Shown: positions 34,377-47,050 of the stretch, piece after piece
Position numbering within the stretch: position 1 is the first letter of the stretch
How the letters are laid out: every line of letters starts with the position of its first letter
Translations under genes and position numbers: made by a program
Source: Fasciola hepatica
Lineage: Eukaryota; Platyhelminthes; Trematoda; Plagiorchiida; Fasciolidae
Direction: 5' to 3'
Length of the DNA: 64,000 nucleotides
NCBI GenBank assembly: GCA_948099385.1
Contig: CANUEZ040000196.1
Span: 107,001 to 171,000, forward strand
The notes under the pieces: model-generated
The model's input: only the letters and a program-made list of their open reading frames with translations
Told to the model about the DNA's origin: nothing
Database searches by the model: none

Positions 34377-36320
34377 ATGTTCGTTGTCCATATTCAGTCA
34401 ACTGTTGACAAACAAGTGAAATGGACATTTGTTAAACTTCGAAAACGCATCAACCTGAACAAACTGGTTGGTGAATTCCCTACAGATCCGAAGAAATTCG
34501 TCCATAATTTGTCATCCATAAGCTTGAACAAGACATTGCTTGAGGTGTTATCCCTGGGGCCAAATGTTTGCTGTTCAACGAAACAAGATTAAACAATTGG
34601 ATATAGAAGTTGAATTTGAAAGCCTGCTCGATCAGCTACCAGGTCTTGTCCCGCCCTCATCTCAGGAATTACAGAAACTGAAGTCCACGTTCGTGAACTC
34701 ATGTTACCAATATCGCGAAAAATGGACCATTGGCAAAAGGATTATTGACGTCGGAACACCTGGAGAGCCTAAAAGAATTGCAGGCTAATAGAGAAATAAT
34801 GTTGTCAAAACCAGATAACGGTGTGGGTATCGTAATTCTCAATAAATCGGATTATACAGAGAAGATGAAGGTGATAGTGAGTGATGGCTCCAAGTTCCTC
34901 AAGATCTCATCTGAGAAGGATAAGACGTCTCAGATAGAAAAATCAATTTCAACGAGAATAAGATCCTTGAAGCAGAAAAGAATGATCGACGCGAAAACGT
35001 TCGAAAGAAAACGACCGAACGACACAATCTGCAAGACACATTTCATTTTGTAGAAATTGTGAGGAACCTGGATCTAGAAGGAAAACGAATGATATCACTT
35101 GATGTAATTTCATTGTTCATAAATGTCCCGATCAGTGCAACAATCAACTATCTTTGAGATTACGTTCAGAATAACGGAATCGATTTGGGTATCCCGTTGG
35201 ATGAATTGAAACGGTTACCATATGTCTGCACACATAATATCCAGTTCCAGTTCAATGGATAAATCTATCGTCAGAAGGACGGAGTTGCAATGGGATAACC
35301 TTTGGGACCAATATTTGCCGATATTTTCATGGCAAAACTTGAAAATAATTAATTTGAACCCATAATCCAAAATTTTACCTTGTACAAACAATACGTAGAC
35401 GCTATCATATGTGTGCTGGACACTAATCTGGGCCCAAACCTGCTTCTTAACAATTTTAACTCTGCTCATCCAAATGTTTAATTTACTTTGGTGGAAGAAA
35501 AGGACAATAGTCAATCGTATTTGGACGTATGCCTAAGCCGTCAGAGTGATTTTTCCGTTCAGTTATCAGTGCATAGAAAAGCTACATGGAACGGACAATA
35601 CATCCATTTTCACAGCTTTGTGCCCCTTAAAATGAAGAGGAATCTTATACTTTGCTTAGTTAACAGAGCAAGAAATACCTGCACCGAAGACAATAGGAAA
35701 TGAACTCTTTCTTCTGCGGAGTGTTTTCCAGAGTAACGGCTATCCTGAACGATTTATCGGCAAGACGATGCAAGAAAGTGAAGGGAAATCAAAGGAGATA
35801 GGAGCCGCTAAAAAGGTACTTTATGTGCGTTTGCGGTTCAAAGGGGACTTAGAAGCCGAAACTATTCAACGAAGATAATCGGGAGTAATCAATAGATCAA
35901 TCAACGCGGCACAGTTACAAATCCTGTTCGTTTCCAAACCGATAGTGTAATTTCGATTGAAGGACATAGTGCCGAATTCTGCAACCTCGTTTGGCGTGTA
36001 TTCTTTCACCTGGTCCTGTTAAATTAGGTACATTGGTCGCACGACTCGGCGCTTATCCGAACGCGTTCGCGAACACCTCCCGGCCTGCCTGAACATGGGA
36101 GCGGTGTGTTCACACCTTACTGAGTCCAACCACTCAGTTTAGGTGATAAACGCTGTTCGCACCATTTACAATGTCCGAGGAAAGCAATCAAGACATGTCA
36201 AGTGTCGCATCTTAGCCACAGCCGAAGCCGTGAATATTCCTTTCCACAATCCTCCCCTGTGCGCTGAAAAACAATTTGTGCAAGCACTTAAGCTTCCGTG
36301 GCCCAAGTCATGGGCCCGAA
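34377..36320 (+). pseudogene. Penelope-like element: N-terminal region, RT and GIY-YIG endonuclease
   Basis: The fullest PLE here. Order: N-terminal region with LSLGPNVCC (34,377-34,592), helix-rich linker, then ANREIMLSKPDNGVGIVILN (34,780-34,840), RT fingers and palm from about 35,080 with ISLDVISLFINVPI, a DGVAMG box (near 35,280), LYKQYVDAIICVLDT at about 35,380, where the second catalytic Asp of YVDD is Ala, thumb (to about 35,700), linker, and the endonuclease YIGRTTRRLSERVREHL at about 36,030, ending QALKLPWPKS at 36,309. PLEs resemble telomerase in their RT and prime at nicked DNA. Many stops and the Asp loss show inactivity. The EN C-terminal tract is nearly identical to 37,342-37,531. 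Confidence 0.85.
36119..36309 (+). repeat. PLE endonuclease-tail direct repeat, copy 1
   Basis: 191 bases, from CTGAGTCCAACCACTCAG to GTGGCCCAAGTCA, found again at 37,342-37,531 with about one difference (ATTTACAATG against ATTCACAATG). Much closer than any other repeat pair in the window. Confidence 0.9.
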
Positions 36321-36867
36321 CACATGTGCAACCACTTGAACATTCCACACTGTGATCAATTTCACATGCACACACGCGCGTACAGAGACAGATTTGGATT
36401 ATCTTCCTCCGTTCTTATTTTGTGAGTCATGTATGTTGTTATGTATTGATATGAGTACGAATAACTGAAAACGAGCTTGTTCGATTTGTTGTTTATTCTC
36501 AATGTGTTTGGTGAGATTGTTCAGACTATAACTGTTCCCAAGTTTTAACTAATCTACCGTTGCCACAATGTCCACAATAGAATGTGCTTGATGTTTGCGG
36601 ACAGTATCAGGATGTTAATAAATTCATGGATAGTACTGCTTCAGTTTTGTTGTGTTTTGTCTCCGAATTCAGGCGATCTGTGTTCAGCACCGGTAAGTTT
36701 CAAATGAAATGGAACTACCTTTTTCCCTATTCAAAACTTTGCACGCTGTCGATGTCATGTGACCAAGATTACGAACATCACCATGAGAGTTTGAGTTCAC
36801 GACACTCTGCTCAAAAAGAATATTCTGGGCTTTCCACAAACAGGTGACACACTTTAGCCCTGAGAGC
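36321..36867. other. Sequence between two PLE parts
   Basis: Frame 36,584-36,847 is open but unrecognised and has a GTAAGT near 36,690. Beyond that nothing seen. It may be PLE 3' tail followed by unrelated DNA. Confidence 0.35.
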
Positions 36868-37256
36868 CATTACTTAGAAAAACACTCCGCAGAAGAAGGA
36901 GTACATTTCTCATTGTGACTTCAAAATAGAGTTTCTTGCTCTGTTAACTAAGCAACTTATAAGATTCCTCTTCATTTTGATGAAAATGGATGTATTTTCC
37001 GTTCCATGTAGCTTTTCAATGCACTGATAACTGGACGAAAAAATGTTCCAAAGTAAAATTGAACATTTGGATGTGCAGCGGGAAAATTGTTAAGAAGCAG
37101 TTTTGTCTCCATATTGGTGTCAATCGCACATATGATGTCGTCTACGTATTGCTTGTACAAAATAAAATCTCGGATTATTGGTTAAGGTGGATTATTTTCA
37201 AGTTTTGCCATGAAAATACCAGCAAAAACGGGTCCTATCAAAATGTTCAACTTGTT
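36868..37256 (-). pseudogene. Inverted PLE RT fragment
   Basis: Minus-strand copy of about 35,310-35,740, covering the RT from the start of FADIFM to the thumb. It includes MYKQYVDDIICAIDT, where the catalytic YVDD is intact, unlike in the plus-strand copy. Ends at 37,256, where the orientation switches. Confidence 0.75.
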
Positions 37257-37341
37257 TGGAAGAAGAAAAGAGACAATAGTCTATTGTATTTAAACGTATA
37301 CCCAAGACGTTGGAGTGATTTTTCCGTTCAGTTATTTGTGC
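37257..37341 (+). pseudogene. Direct PLE RT-thumb fragment
   Basis: Matches 35,490-35,572 in the same direction (GAAGAAAAG...ACAATAGTC...GATTTTTCCGTTCAGTTAT). It is fused on the left to the inverted fragment and on the right to the repeated EN tail, so at least two rearrangement joints lie within 90 bases. Confidence 0.75.
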
Positions 37342-37531
37342 TGAGTCCAACCACTCAGTTTAGGTGATAAACGCTGTTCGCACCATTCACAATGTCCGAG
37401 GAAAGCAATCAAGACATGTCAAGTGTCGCATCTTAGCCACAGCCGAAGCCGTGAATATTCCTTTCCACAATCCTCCCCTGTGCGCTGAAAAACAATTTGT
37501 GCAAGCACTTAAGCTTCCGTGGCCCAAGTCA
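37342..37531 (+). repeat. PLE endonuclease-tail direct repeat, copy 2
   Basis: Second copy of 36,119-36,309. Frame 37,364-37,888 reads through it into unrelated DNA, giving a 174-codon chimeric frame that is not a gene. Confidence 0.9.
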
Positions 37532-40500
37532 CGAAGTTATACTTCTAGGGGAAAATTGCAAGCGACGAAAAGCATCATAAGGAACATTATTTCGAAGGTA
37601 AGGAGTGTAATTTATTTCGTGAAAAAACGCCAGATTTGTCCATACCCATCTAAATTGTATTCTCTGCCGGACTACTTCTGTACTTCTCAGTACGCAAATC
37701 AGCGAAAATCTAATCGAAGATTGGGTGTCTGGACACATTTCCCACACCGTAAATTTTCTATGCTGTCATATTTCTCACCAGTGAAAGTTTTCGTGAAACG
37801 AAGATTATCCACGGATAGATATCAGCATGTAGTCGATTGCTCGGAAATCTGCAAGGATTTTGTTCCTGTCACAAGAGTACGCATGTGATCGTCCTGATCG
37901 CTTCTCGACAGTCGCATTGCATAGGTATTCAATTTTTTTTACCAGCCAGTGTTTTCTTGTACTCATTCGGCGCTCTAATGCCAATTAGGAAGAAACACAA
38001 AATGCGTCAAAAGTTACACCAGTTGCGCAAATGATCGTGCACATACTAATTGCAGTTACTCTGTGCTCCGTCAACACAAGCTTTCTAGTATTTTCCACCG
38101 CAATCACTCTATGGTAGATGAAGGGGTGAACCCTCTCGTGCGCAGTGTTCATCGCCATGAATCTCCCCACGACATGAAGTAGTGCAGATTGGGCCCTATT
38201 TTTTGAGGAACGCGACAAGTAGTGTTTCTTGTCCGTTTATTGTACATGTGGCTATTAGGAAGAATATACAAAACGTAAGGACCCCACAGGATTTGGCCTC
38301 TTTAGGTACTGACCGATAGACTGCTTCAAATATGAAAAACGTTTGACAGCTGAAGTAGGATACCGTAAGAATTGCTTGTTCAATACCAATTTCAACTCCA
38401 GTAGCTGACTTGAATGTTAGCAATTCGAACATTCAGGATTGTTGTCAGTTGCAAGTAAATTGGTATTCTGTTAGTTTTTTTTAAAGAAATGCTTGATCTT
38501 CAGTACCTCATAGTCTAGATGACCCAATGTATTATTAAGGATAGACGGCAATCAGACCCTAAAACCTGGAATAGTGAAGCGCATACGATCACAACAGTTC
38601 AAATGTGATAACAAGCTAGCTGACAGTGTATAACTGTCTACCACTTCAAAATTTTCCCCAGAATATTCCACCGCTTTCGACTTACTGCGTACTCTGTTTT
38701 CGGCAGTTTCCATCCGGAGAAAAGAAATGTACTACTAGTTGGAAATAAGCACATTCACGTGAAGTAGTACTCGGATTTTAAAATTCTAATGTGAGGTGCC
38801 ACAGGTTACGTTTAAACTGATAAGTTTTTTTCCTGTTGATTCAAAGGATCTATGTTTATGAGGAACATGGTCGCCATATTTTAGTGAAAAATGGGCTCAA
38901 CTATACTTTACTCATTCGGTACACATTTGTTATGAATATATACGTTTCTTGAGTAATTACTTTATAGGATGAGAACTAAAAAAATCAACAGGTATTATCC
39001 AACGAAACGGAGTGCCGATATGTTTCACATATTATTGTGATTCATACTATTTCATTCCTGTTCTATATCGATGAGCCGAATGCTGATGATGATGATGATG
39101 CTTGTGGGCGGTTGACCAAGGAGATATCATTTACCGTAGGGAAAAAGAAAAATTGCTCTCGGTTCTCAAATTGAATCCATGATTTTCCAAAGCTATGTTA
39201 TGGTTACGCCAATCATAGTGATAGTTCAGCAAATTTACTTGATAGTTTTTTTCAAATCAATTCTAAAGGGGTATAGCCCAGGTCACGTTAAATAGATTGA
39301 GTGGGGTTTCAGTGTGCATGTGTGTACATGTGTGAGTGTGTGTATGAATGAGTGTTACATGTTTGAGAATTGCGGAATATTGTGAACTGATAAGTGAGCA
39401 TTGAATGTGATCAAAGTCTACTGAGTTGTGATCACTTAGAACAGGCAAAGCAGATTGAACAAAAACTATCATTAGTTTTTTCGTCCAGTGCTGCGTGGAT
39501 ACCCTTGACATCTTCATTGGTAAAACGTTTTTAATTTGATTGGAGTGTAATAAATTCACCAGTTCAAACTAAGGACATATTTTTAATCATATTCAAATTG
39601 GAGCTGCCAACGGGAGATCCGTAAAACTGGTATTTCAGCTATCTGTGACAATGTGAATGTTTATGCCAAATATATATGCTCAAGGCTGTGTATAACCTGA
39701 TATTTCGTTATTTGTGATTTATCCTCATTTGGTTAGACATTCGCATTTGCATACATCCATACTTCAGTTCCAAAAATGTTCACTTAACAGGAAATTCACA
39801 AAATTTGAAAGACAAAAATCCCACGGCCAACATTGTTTAGAAATTCAGTCCAGTCTTTCATCTGGTTTGTGAGAACTTGTGTCACATAAACATTTGCATG
39901 GCCTCTATGGACGTTCAGGTGGGTGAGTGTGAACAGATAAATGGAACGTCTAGATGCGCGAGTTTACCATTTGGATAGATCAATATGTAAGTGTTGAGTG
40001 GAGTCAAATACGGTTTCATTTCGCAAATGTAGTGCATTTCGTCAGATGAAGTGAACACGATGTAGCACACAGCTCATTTGAATGATGGTATAAAAGCTAA
40101 CCGACTGAAGTTCGTCTATCATCGGTGAAGAATTTTGAACTTTTTTCGAAGGATAAGCAAGATGAACAGGGGAATATTAAGGAAGAACAGGAAATATTGG
40201 TAAAAGAAAAGGTAATTCGGCCTCAATTTAAATCTGAGTGGAAACAGATGTCGTGTGCGAAGAGATAAAATACAGATGTTTCTTTACATTCATGGGCCAA
40301 ACAATACCAGAAATATAACAGAATGTATTTTTGCCTTGTTTTGTTCTTACTGTATAAGTTCTAATTTTAGGAGTACTTTGTTGTTGGTTGATTTTATTGT
40401 TAGCCGGTTGTGTGTGTGTGCCGGTTGGTGGTTTTTGTGAGTGTGAGTGTTCATTTATGTTAGGTGCTTTTCGTAGCATTTCAGACCATACGCATCCGTG

Positions 40501-41185
40501 GTGACGAGGTCAACTAACACTGTGTGCTTTGAGATGGTTATTCACTAGTGAGGTAAGGACTGTCCAAATCTCACAAATCTCTCCTCAGTCATTGCGTTTG
40601 ATACATGTCGAGTTCGTGCTCATTGACAGAGTTTCAGCGTTCTTCGGCTCAGTACACGTTCTGAATCCGAGTGGTGATGATTTAACCCTACAAACACAAA
40701 ATATCAGGTTCAAGTATAAACGTATCGTCATACTTCATAGGTCTCTTAGTGAATTTATTGGTTATTAAAATGAGTGTGCAAAGGCGGAAGAAAGTGTAAT
40801 GATCTGCCAGAATGCTATGTATGGTCGTATACCTCCCACAATATGGGCAAAACAATGAACGAAAACGAACTTTGGAGAAGAATAGTGCCTTCATTTTTGG
40901 TCAGCTATGAATAAGCAAATTCAGTTTGACAGTCCGTTCGATCACGCTTTCCATGCGCACGAATTCTCATAGTATAAAGATGTGAATGCAAGAGGAGTGG
41001 GCAGGAGATTTCTTATCCACAATTCATACAAGATCAACAGTTATCCGCGTCAGAATATAGCCTTTAAGGGAAAAGTTCAATTTTCCCGGTTCACTTTTTC
41101 GATTTGGTTTCTCTATTTGGTCTTTAATCCAACTGGATTGAAGAATAGAGAATAAAAATCAACTTGTCTAATACTCAGGCGTACC
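37532..41185. other. Mostly empty stretch with simple repeats
   Basis: Contains a GAT/ATG run at about 39,083-39,101, a GT-rich patch at 39,315-39,345 and an isolated TATA box (GGTATAAAAGC, about 40,088) followed about 75 bases later by an ATG (40,162) with only a 13-codon frame. A short plus frame at 37,837-38,034 ends with a hydrophobic-then-basic pattern (FLPASVFLYSFGAL, then RKKHKMRQK), but I do not assign it. Confidence 0.45.
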
Positions 41186-41202
41186 TTTTGTGTGTGTGTG
41201 GG

Positions 41203-41435
41203 GGGGATTTACAGAAGATATCTTGCGTAGGTACGAGCCCTATTGTATTTCTCTTCTGAAAATCCAATCGTCTGTCAATTATTCTTCATGGGTGAAATAT
41301 TATTCATTTTTACTTGAGTCTTGCCGGTCTGATTTAGCAACTTTCAGTCAAAAATGTGATCGCAATTCGTATGATATGGGTGAAATTAAGAAGAATCTTC
41401 ATATGCTCCATAAATTAACAATTTCACAACAATGA
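41203..41435 (+). CDS. Unrecognised open frame, possible exon
   Basis: About 77 codons after a TG/G run, polar and helix-prone (GEIKKNLHMLHKLTISQQ at the end). It overlaps the minus-strand candidate exon below, so at most one is likely real. Confidence 0.18.
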
Positions 41436-41625
41436 AAATCAGTGGCCTTAGTCCAAGTTCGTCAGTCTTCCGTTGTGAGCAGATTCGGATATTCACAGGC
41501 AGAATAAGTCCACACAGATTAAAACCTTCTGGAATGTCATAAACTCCCTGTAAGGAATGTAGTGCAAGAAAACTTGCCCATGGAAAAATTCTAATCATGC
41601 AATAAACCGTGCAGACCTGAACAAG
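41400..41625 (-). CDS. Unrecognised possible exon on the minus strand
   Basis: Starts after an acceptor-like TTTCTTGTTCAG (minus strand) and stays open for over 70 codons with a balanced composition (QGVYDIPEGFNLCGLILPV). Reads like genuine protein but matches no family I know. No donor was settled. Confidence 0.22.
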
Positions 41626-42150
41626 AAACATTTTGATTGAGCATTTACCCTCGAACAAGAAACAATTCCAGGAGAAATGTACTTCGGAATGTTTCCAAAC
41701 AAAATACGTCATGCCCTTTTCCATGGGGATGTGGTATCACATTTCTTGCCCGTTACCACACCTGGCCAACTGGGACCAAATTTGGTTCTCCACTCAGAGT
41801 CTGAGAGTTTGTTTGTCGGCAGTCCCTAATAGTGCAATTAGCCTTTGAGGTTATGCAGGATATCCTTCTACGGCACAAATGCACACTCGTGTGATAAATT
41901 CGAATCCCGAAGCTACAGGATTTGGTGAGTTCTAATCATGTTCACCAAGTCCTACCTAAGTCGGCAGCAATCATTTTAGGGACTTTAGATGATTGGGGTC
42001 AGGAGAGATTCCGCATCACGCTCCCATGTCAATATTATTCGCCTGACAAAGTGATCCAGAAACCGATGAGTTGAACCGTTGGTCTGATGGTAGTTAGGCA
42101 TTCTGGAAATCTGCTGCAAGAAACAATTAAAAAATAGCTGACAAAATTAG

Positions 42151-42378
42151 GTGTGAACATTTCACAACCAGCAAAGTCCGGTTATTCGAATTCCAAAGAT
42201 GTCCTGCACAACGGAGTAGCACTTTGCTCGGGGAATCCTCTTATGTTTCTACGCAGATTGTGGACACCTGTAGGTAGAGAATACCAGAAACACGGTCAGG
42301 TAACGAGTCACGCAACAAGTTCAATGTTAGGGAATCAGGCTTATTGTTTCAAAGCATACGACAGGAACATTGTTCAAG
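42151..42378 (+). CDS. Unrecognised possible internal exon
   Basis: Framed by an acceptor-like GACAAAATTAG and a strong donor GTTCAA/GTAAGT. The frame is open for the full 228 bases (76 codons). Content is polar with several Ser, Asn and Gly; no domain recognised. Confidence 0.25.
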
Positions 42379-45225
42379 TAAGTGGGAAAGTGTTTCGACA
42401 ATAAAGAGAGCAAAATATAAGTGGCGATCAAGATGCTCTGCAGTACATTTGGTGTAAAGTTGGAACCTCTACTCATCGGAAAGCATACGAATCCGACGAT
42501 TTTCTGGAACCAACCGAAAATAGCCGTAGTCATCGGATGGTGAATGGGAAATTCGGAGGAAGCCCGAGATAGTGAAAACTAGGCTGACTGCTAAAGAAGA
42601 AAACGGTATTTTATTGTTGGATAAGCAGAATGCACCGAACATGTTTAATTCAGTCCACATTAGTGCTATTCTCATTGTACTATCAAATGTGCATCTCGAC
42701 ATGATGTTTATTCACTTAACAAACGGAAAATCTCTGTATAATGAAATAAAACGAAAGGTTTCTTCGACATTACTGAATTCTTGTGCGAATCATTTGGGGC
42801 GTAGATATTGCTGAACTGGTTTCACAGAACCGCTTCAACAGCAGAGTATAAGAATGCCAGATTATGATTGTTCTTCTGTTGAAATTTATATTTCAGATTG
42901 GTTGAAATAAGTAGAATGTATATCGCTTTTAGACAAACTTTGCGCCAAAACTATTACTACAATTATGCCCATTTCTTATAGACCATGTCTTTGAATGAGT
43001 GCAATGCCTCTCAGAAAGAAACGACGGGGGAGATCATGACTAGTGTTTACCAATGGAGATCTACTTTATGTAGTACTGGGATTCGAATTTACAAAATTAC
43101 CATTCCGACATGTATACTATGATATTGGCCTAACTTAACTAATTATGCTACATAATACCAATTATGTAAGGGATCCACGAGATACACACGTCCAGTCCCC
43201 CATATCCACGTGCATATTTTGTTAGTTGCTCATCTAGTTCGGCATATTCAAACTAACTGGGTGATCTGAGTAAATTTGTTCTCACGAATGCTGAGTAGTG
43301 GTGAGACGGACGATTATTCGACGTAACAAATAAAAGCTTGTTAGTAAACAGAATAAGGATATAACGGCAAAGTGAATTGTAATGTCAGAAACATGTATGC
43401 GGAAATTGGCTTGTAGAGAAGGAAATTCGCAGACTTGATCAATATCCAGTACCGATAAATGGCCCACACTGGCCCTAAACGGAGAGTGATATATCCCCTT
43501 CAGGTGTATGGGGTGTTGGTGTATATGAAACAGGATTAGGTCGGTGGTCCAGACGAGTAACCTGCATCACTGTCGGAAGTAATGTGGATACGCACTGCTG
43601 ACGACTACTAAAAAGGATGAAACAGCTCCAAGTTACTCCCACGGCTTTCAGTGGTTTGAACATTTGCATTTTATGATGAAATATATTATCTACCCGAAAA
43701 TTTCTTTGCCCCATATCACTCGTCTAATCCCGATACCAATATTTCGTTAATTTCAAAATCGAATGAAGCGCACTGGTGTTGAATATAGTAAAAGTTACCC
43801 GTGTTGCCAACTTTCTTTTATTCAGTTGTACTTCTCATTCGACACATACATTTAAAGGATATCGCATGTCCATGTAGTGACTGAAACGTGGGTGAAGAGA
43901 ACTACATAGTTGACAAAAATAAATAAATGTTGCATGATGTCTTACTCTCAAGAGTTCGAAGTCAGTGTTTATGATTGCTAGGCTGTGAACGGATTATCAA
44001 CAACGTTTATCAAGTCGATTTGGTTAGCATTCATCAGGTATTTAAAAACATTTCAAGAATGAGTTGATAAGCTGTTATATAGATTTGAAAAATTCTCACA
44101 TGGAACTATAAAACCATCAGGGTTCCGGTAATTTTGCATCTACTTTACCTTGTGTTGAGTGCTTTTTGTTTCACGGTGACACGATAAATCCGTCTATCTG
44201 TTGCATTCACAGTCACACGCCTAACGTCTTCATTCTTCGATGATATATACGTAAAAGCTTATAGAACCTCACCGGAAAATGGCACGGACGTGTCAGCGTT
44301 GGTCAGGAGACGACAACTGAGTGCTTTCTGGTCGAACTTTATGCGAAACTTTCTGATATATAAGAGTGCGAGACCCGATGTTTTGACCGATGCATATGTG
44401 GCGTGTAAACCATTCTGTCTTCGACATCCATTTGTCAGACTGAGTGTCTAGCACTCGGTCATCCCAGTTCACAGGGGACCTTGAAATAGAGATATCGAGA
44501 AATTCTCGCCATCCGTCATTCGAACTCACACAAAAAAACCAGAAAGCGATACGGGGAGTTCACGGATCATTAATACACTTAGGATGAATTCACAATAAGA
44601 GACCAATTCCGTCGGAATTCTAGGTGTAAGCCTCTGTAGCAAAGTTCGACGATGTTATTTTACTCAATATATATTACGGATTAACTGAACGTTGTTTGTC
44701 GAGTGGGGTTGTCATTTGATCGTCAGTCTCTCACGCCCTCTCAAATCCGCACCAACCACTTCAGCTACCGATCGTTTCCTTGTTTTCACGGGTAACGTGA
44801 AACACAGATTTGATCACCGTGTCCGCAAAGTGCTCAATATAAGAGTAATACAAATGACTGTTGAACCGGATTATTGAGAAAACGGTGTGACGAACAACCA
44901 AACTAACAATAAAACCACTTTTTCACCTGGAAATTCTAGGTTCTATTTCTTCTAAATCCAGGCTCTTTCACGTGCCTTGGATGGATGCAGTTGTTTGCAT
45001 CCCGAATCATGTAGTGATTTTGCACTGTCCTATGTATATATGTAATTATTAACGATATAATTACTGATGGTGATACGGAATCCTTCTTCCAATACAAGTG
45101 ATATGAATTGCGGAATAAAATGTAAACCCACAATCAAAAGACGCTATGGAATTGGTTTGTCGGGGAATACTCACGTAGGTCCTGTTTATTGATCCTGCCT
45201 CTGAAGGGGAAAAGAATAAAAGTGG
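42379..45225. other. No recognisable gene
   Basis: Frames at 42,572-42,814 (+), 43,475-43,714 (-), 44,293-44,529 (-) and 44,692-44,877 (+) are short and unrecognised. Confidence 0.45.
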
Positions 45226-45229
45226 GTGG

Positions 45230-47050
45230 GATGACAGAAATATGAAGAGCGTTCCATGGTTTGTAGGTCCCCAGAAAAAGTGAAGATTGAACTATAGAAG
45301 TACGACACCTAGTGACATAAACTTGATAGGAATGATTAGTTGCCTGGGCATGTGATGTTCGGGAACAGTTTTTTAGACCAGGGACTGCCGATGCAAGCTC
45401 TGAAGAACGATACCAGAGTATTTCTGGTAGAACAAGGACAACAAAGCAACAGTCCGACGATGGGCTAGTTACTGCAGATTGGAGATTAAAGAAGAGTTGT
45501 CAATCAGCCGGATGGTCTTTTGGTAAATCCGATCAAGACGAGGATGAGAGGTATGCGAAGCTCCATCCCACACGTGACTGCAGTATTCAAGTGCGGGTAG
45601 GGCATCATATATATACAGCGGAATAATGTGAGCTGCAGTAGAAACACTTCCGGCGCGTAACAGAAAACCACCCTTGAGCGCAGAAAAAGAGGCGACTTAA
45701 GATTTGAAGGCGGATCATAGCAGAGAAGAAGTTATAGATTAGTTGAGAAGAGAGGTAGAATCCGTGGTATGCAGCACAGTTGAACCAAAGAATAAATGAG
45801 AGATGAATAAATGATGTTTCAGGAAAATCGAGAGAGGGACGTTTCGAAAGCAATAAATAGACCATAAATGTGGGGTCTTCAGGAGGAGATCTGTTCGAGG
45901 TCGGAGTTTAAAGATACAGTGATTACACTGTGGTCACGATCGATGGTGGTGTTTTCATGTTGGGCGGTGTAGTGAGAAAAGGAAGGATGAAGGGTTTCGT
46001 CATCGACGAAGTATTGAATTTGTTTGGAAGTTGTAGATCGTAGATCATTATTGAAGAGAATAAAGAGGGTGGACGCAAGTATGGACTCTGAGGAATCGCC
46101 AGCTTTCACAGGAAATGGCTAAGACAGAATCCAATCAACCTTGGCGAAGATGATTTACTTGCTAAAGGAACTTAATTTTCACGATACGAGAGCAAAAGAG
46201 AACCCGAATGTGGACAGTTTGGCCGGAAGATCCTCAAGCCGAACTGTGTCAAGGGCCTTAGAGGTGTCAGGAGAGACTGTGTGTGTTTCTCCGTGGTTGT
46301 CGAGTGCCGCCGACCAGGAATGGGAAACCAGAGCCAGGAGAACCGCAGTGGGACGGTGAGGTAACTACTCAGTAATCCTTTGCATACGGGAAACTTATGC
46401 AGTCGATCAGAAGTGACAGTTTCGAGCACCTTAGAAATAATAGGTGGGAGAGAAACAAGAGGATAGTTATTCGGGCCGGAAAGATCACAGAACTTGAAAA
46501 CAGGAGAAAATCACGACGCCTTCCCAGGTGATCGAAAAGTAAGCAGTTGGAATGAGAAACATAAAAGACAACGTAAGAGAGGGACCAATTCCGAGGCTCA
46601 CGTTCCAAGGAGAATGGGTGGTGTACCGTCCGGTTCGGGTGATTTGCATAAGTTCGGACAACATAACGCTTGTCGGATCTTCCCTGTGAAAACAAATTAG
46701 AAAATGGGGAACAGAGGGAAGAGGAGAAAAGGAAGAATTGAGATGGTAGGGCAATAAGGAGTTTAAAAGGCAAGCCGGGAAGCAAGAACCTCAACTGTCT
46801 CGCGTGGTTCACAAACGAGATCATCAAGGGCACTACACATGAAAGTGAAAGAGAAAGGGGGAAATTGTTGGGGATTGCTTTGGCAGGAGACCAAGATGCT
46901 CGGCTACCGGTGAGGAGTGAGAGTAAGCGTTTGGCTCTCGGGTGGGCAAAGCTCTCATTGGCGCTCTGTATCGTTGACAAGCATATGTTTGTGGCTTGTA
47001 CGTAGCAGCAGTGGGAATCGCAAGTGGGCAAACGGCATTACCAAAAAACA
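45230..47050 (-). pseudogene. Jockey/CR1-group LINE, 5'-truncated
   Basis: Minus strand. Frame 46,369-47,031 (220 aa) begins with the endonuclease-RT linker (SFAHPRAKRLLSLLTGSRAS) and contains GRSDKRYVVRTYANHPNRT ahead of the RT fingers. Further on, in shifted frames, come SKVLETVTSDRL (46,430-46,390), LASTLFILFNNDL, YFVDDETLHPSFSHY (the catalytic FADD box as FVDD, 46,080-45,980), then LEYCSHVWDGASHTSHPRLD (about 45,570) and a SSELASAVPGLKN tail (about 45,400). The order is that of a complete RT through to its C-terminus. The APE endonuclease and ORF1 are absent, as usual in 5'-truncated copies. Several frameshifts show it is dead. Confidence 0.8.

Noticed and set aside
37364..37888. 174-codon plus frame as a novel protein
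   Set aside because: Its first third is the duplicated PLE endonuclease tail; the rest is unrelated sequence read through by chance.
39083..39101. GAT/ATG tandem run as a regulatory repeat
   Set aside because: Short simple-sequence repeat with no associated gene.
40088..40210. TATA box followed by an ATG as a gene start
   Set aside because: The frame from that ATG ends after 13 codons and no in-phase exon was found.
46369..47031. 220-codon minus frame as a host gene
   Set aside because: Contains linker and RT-finger motifs of a Jockey-type LINE and continues as that LINE in other frames.
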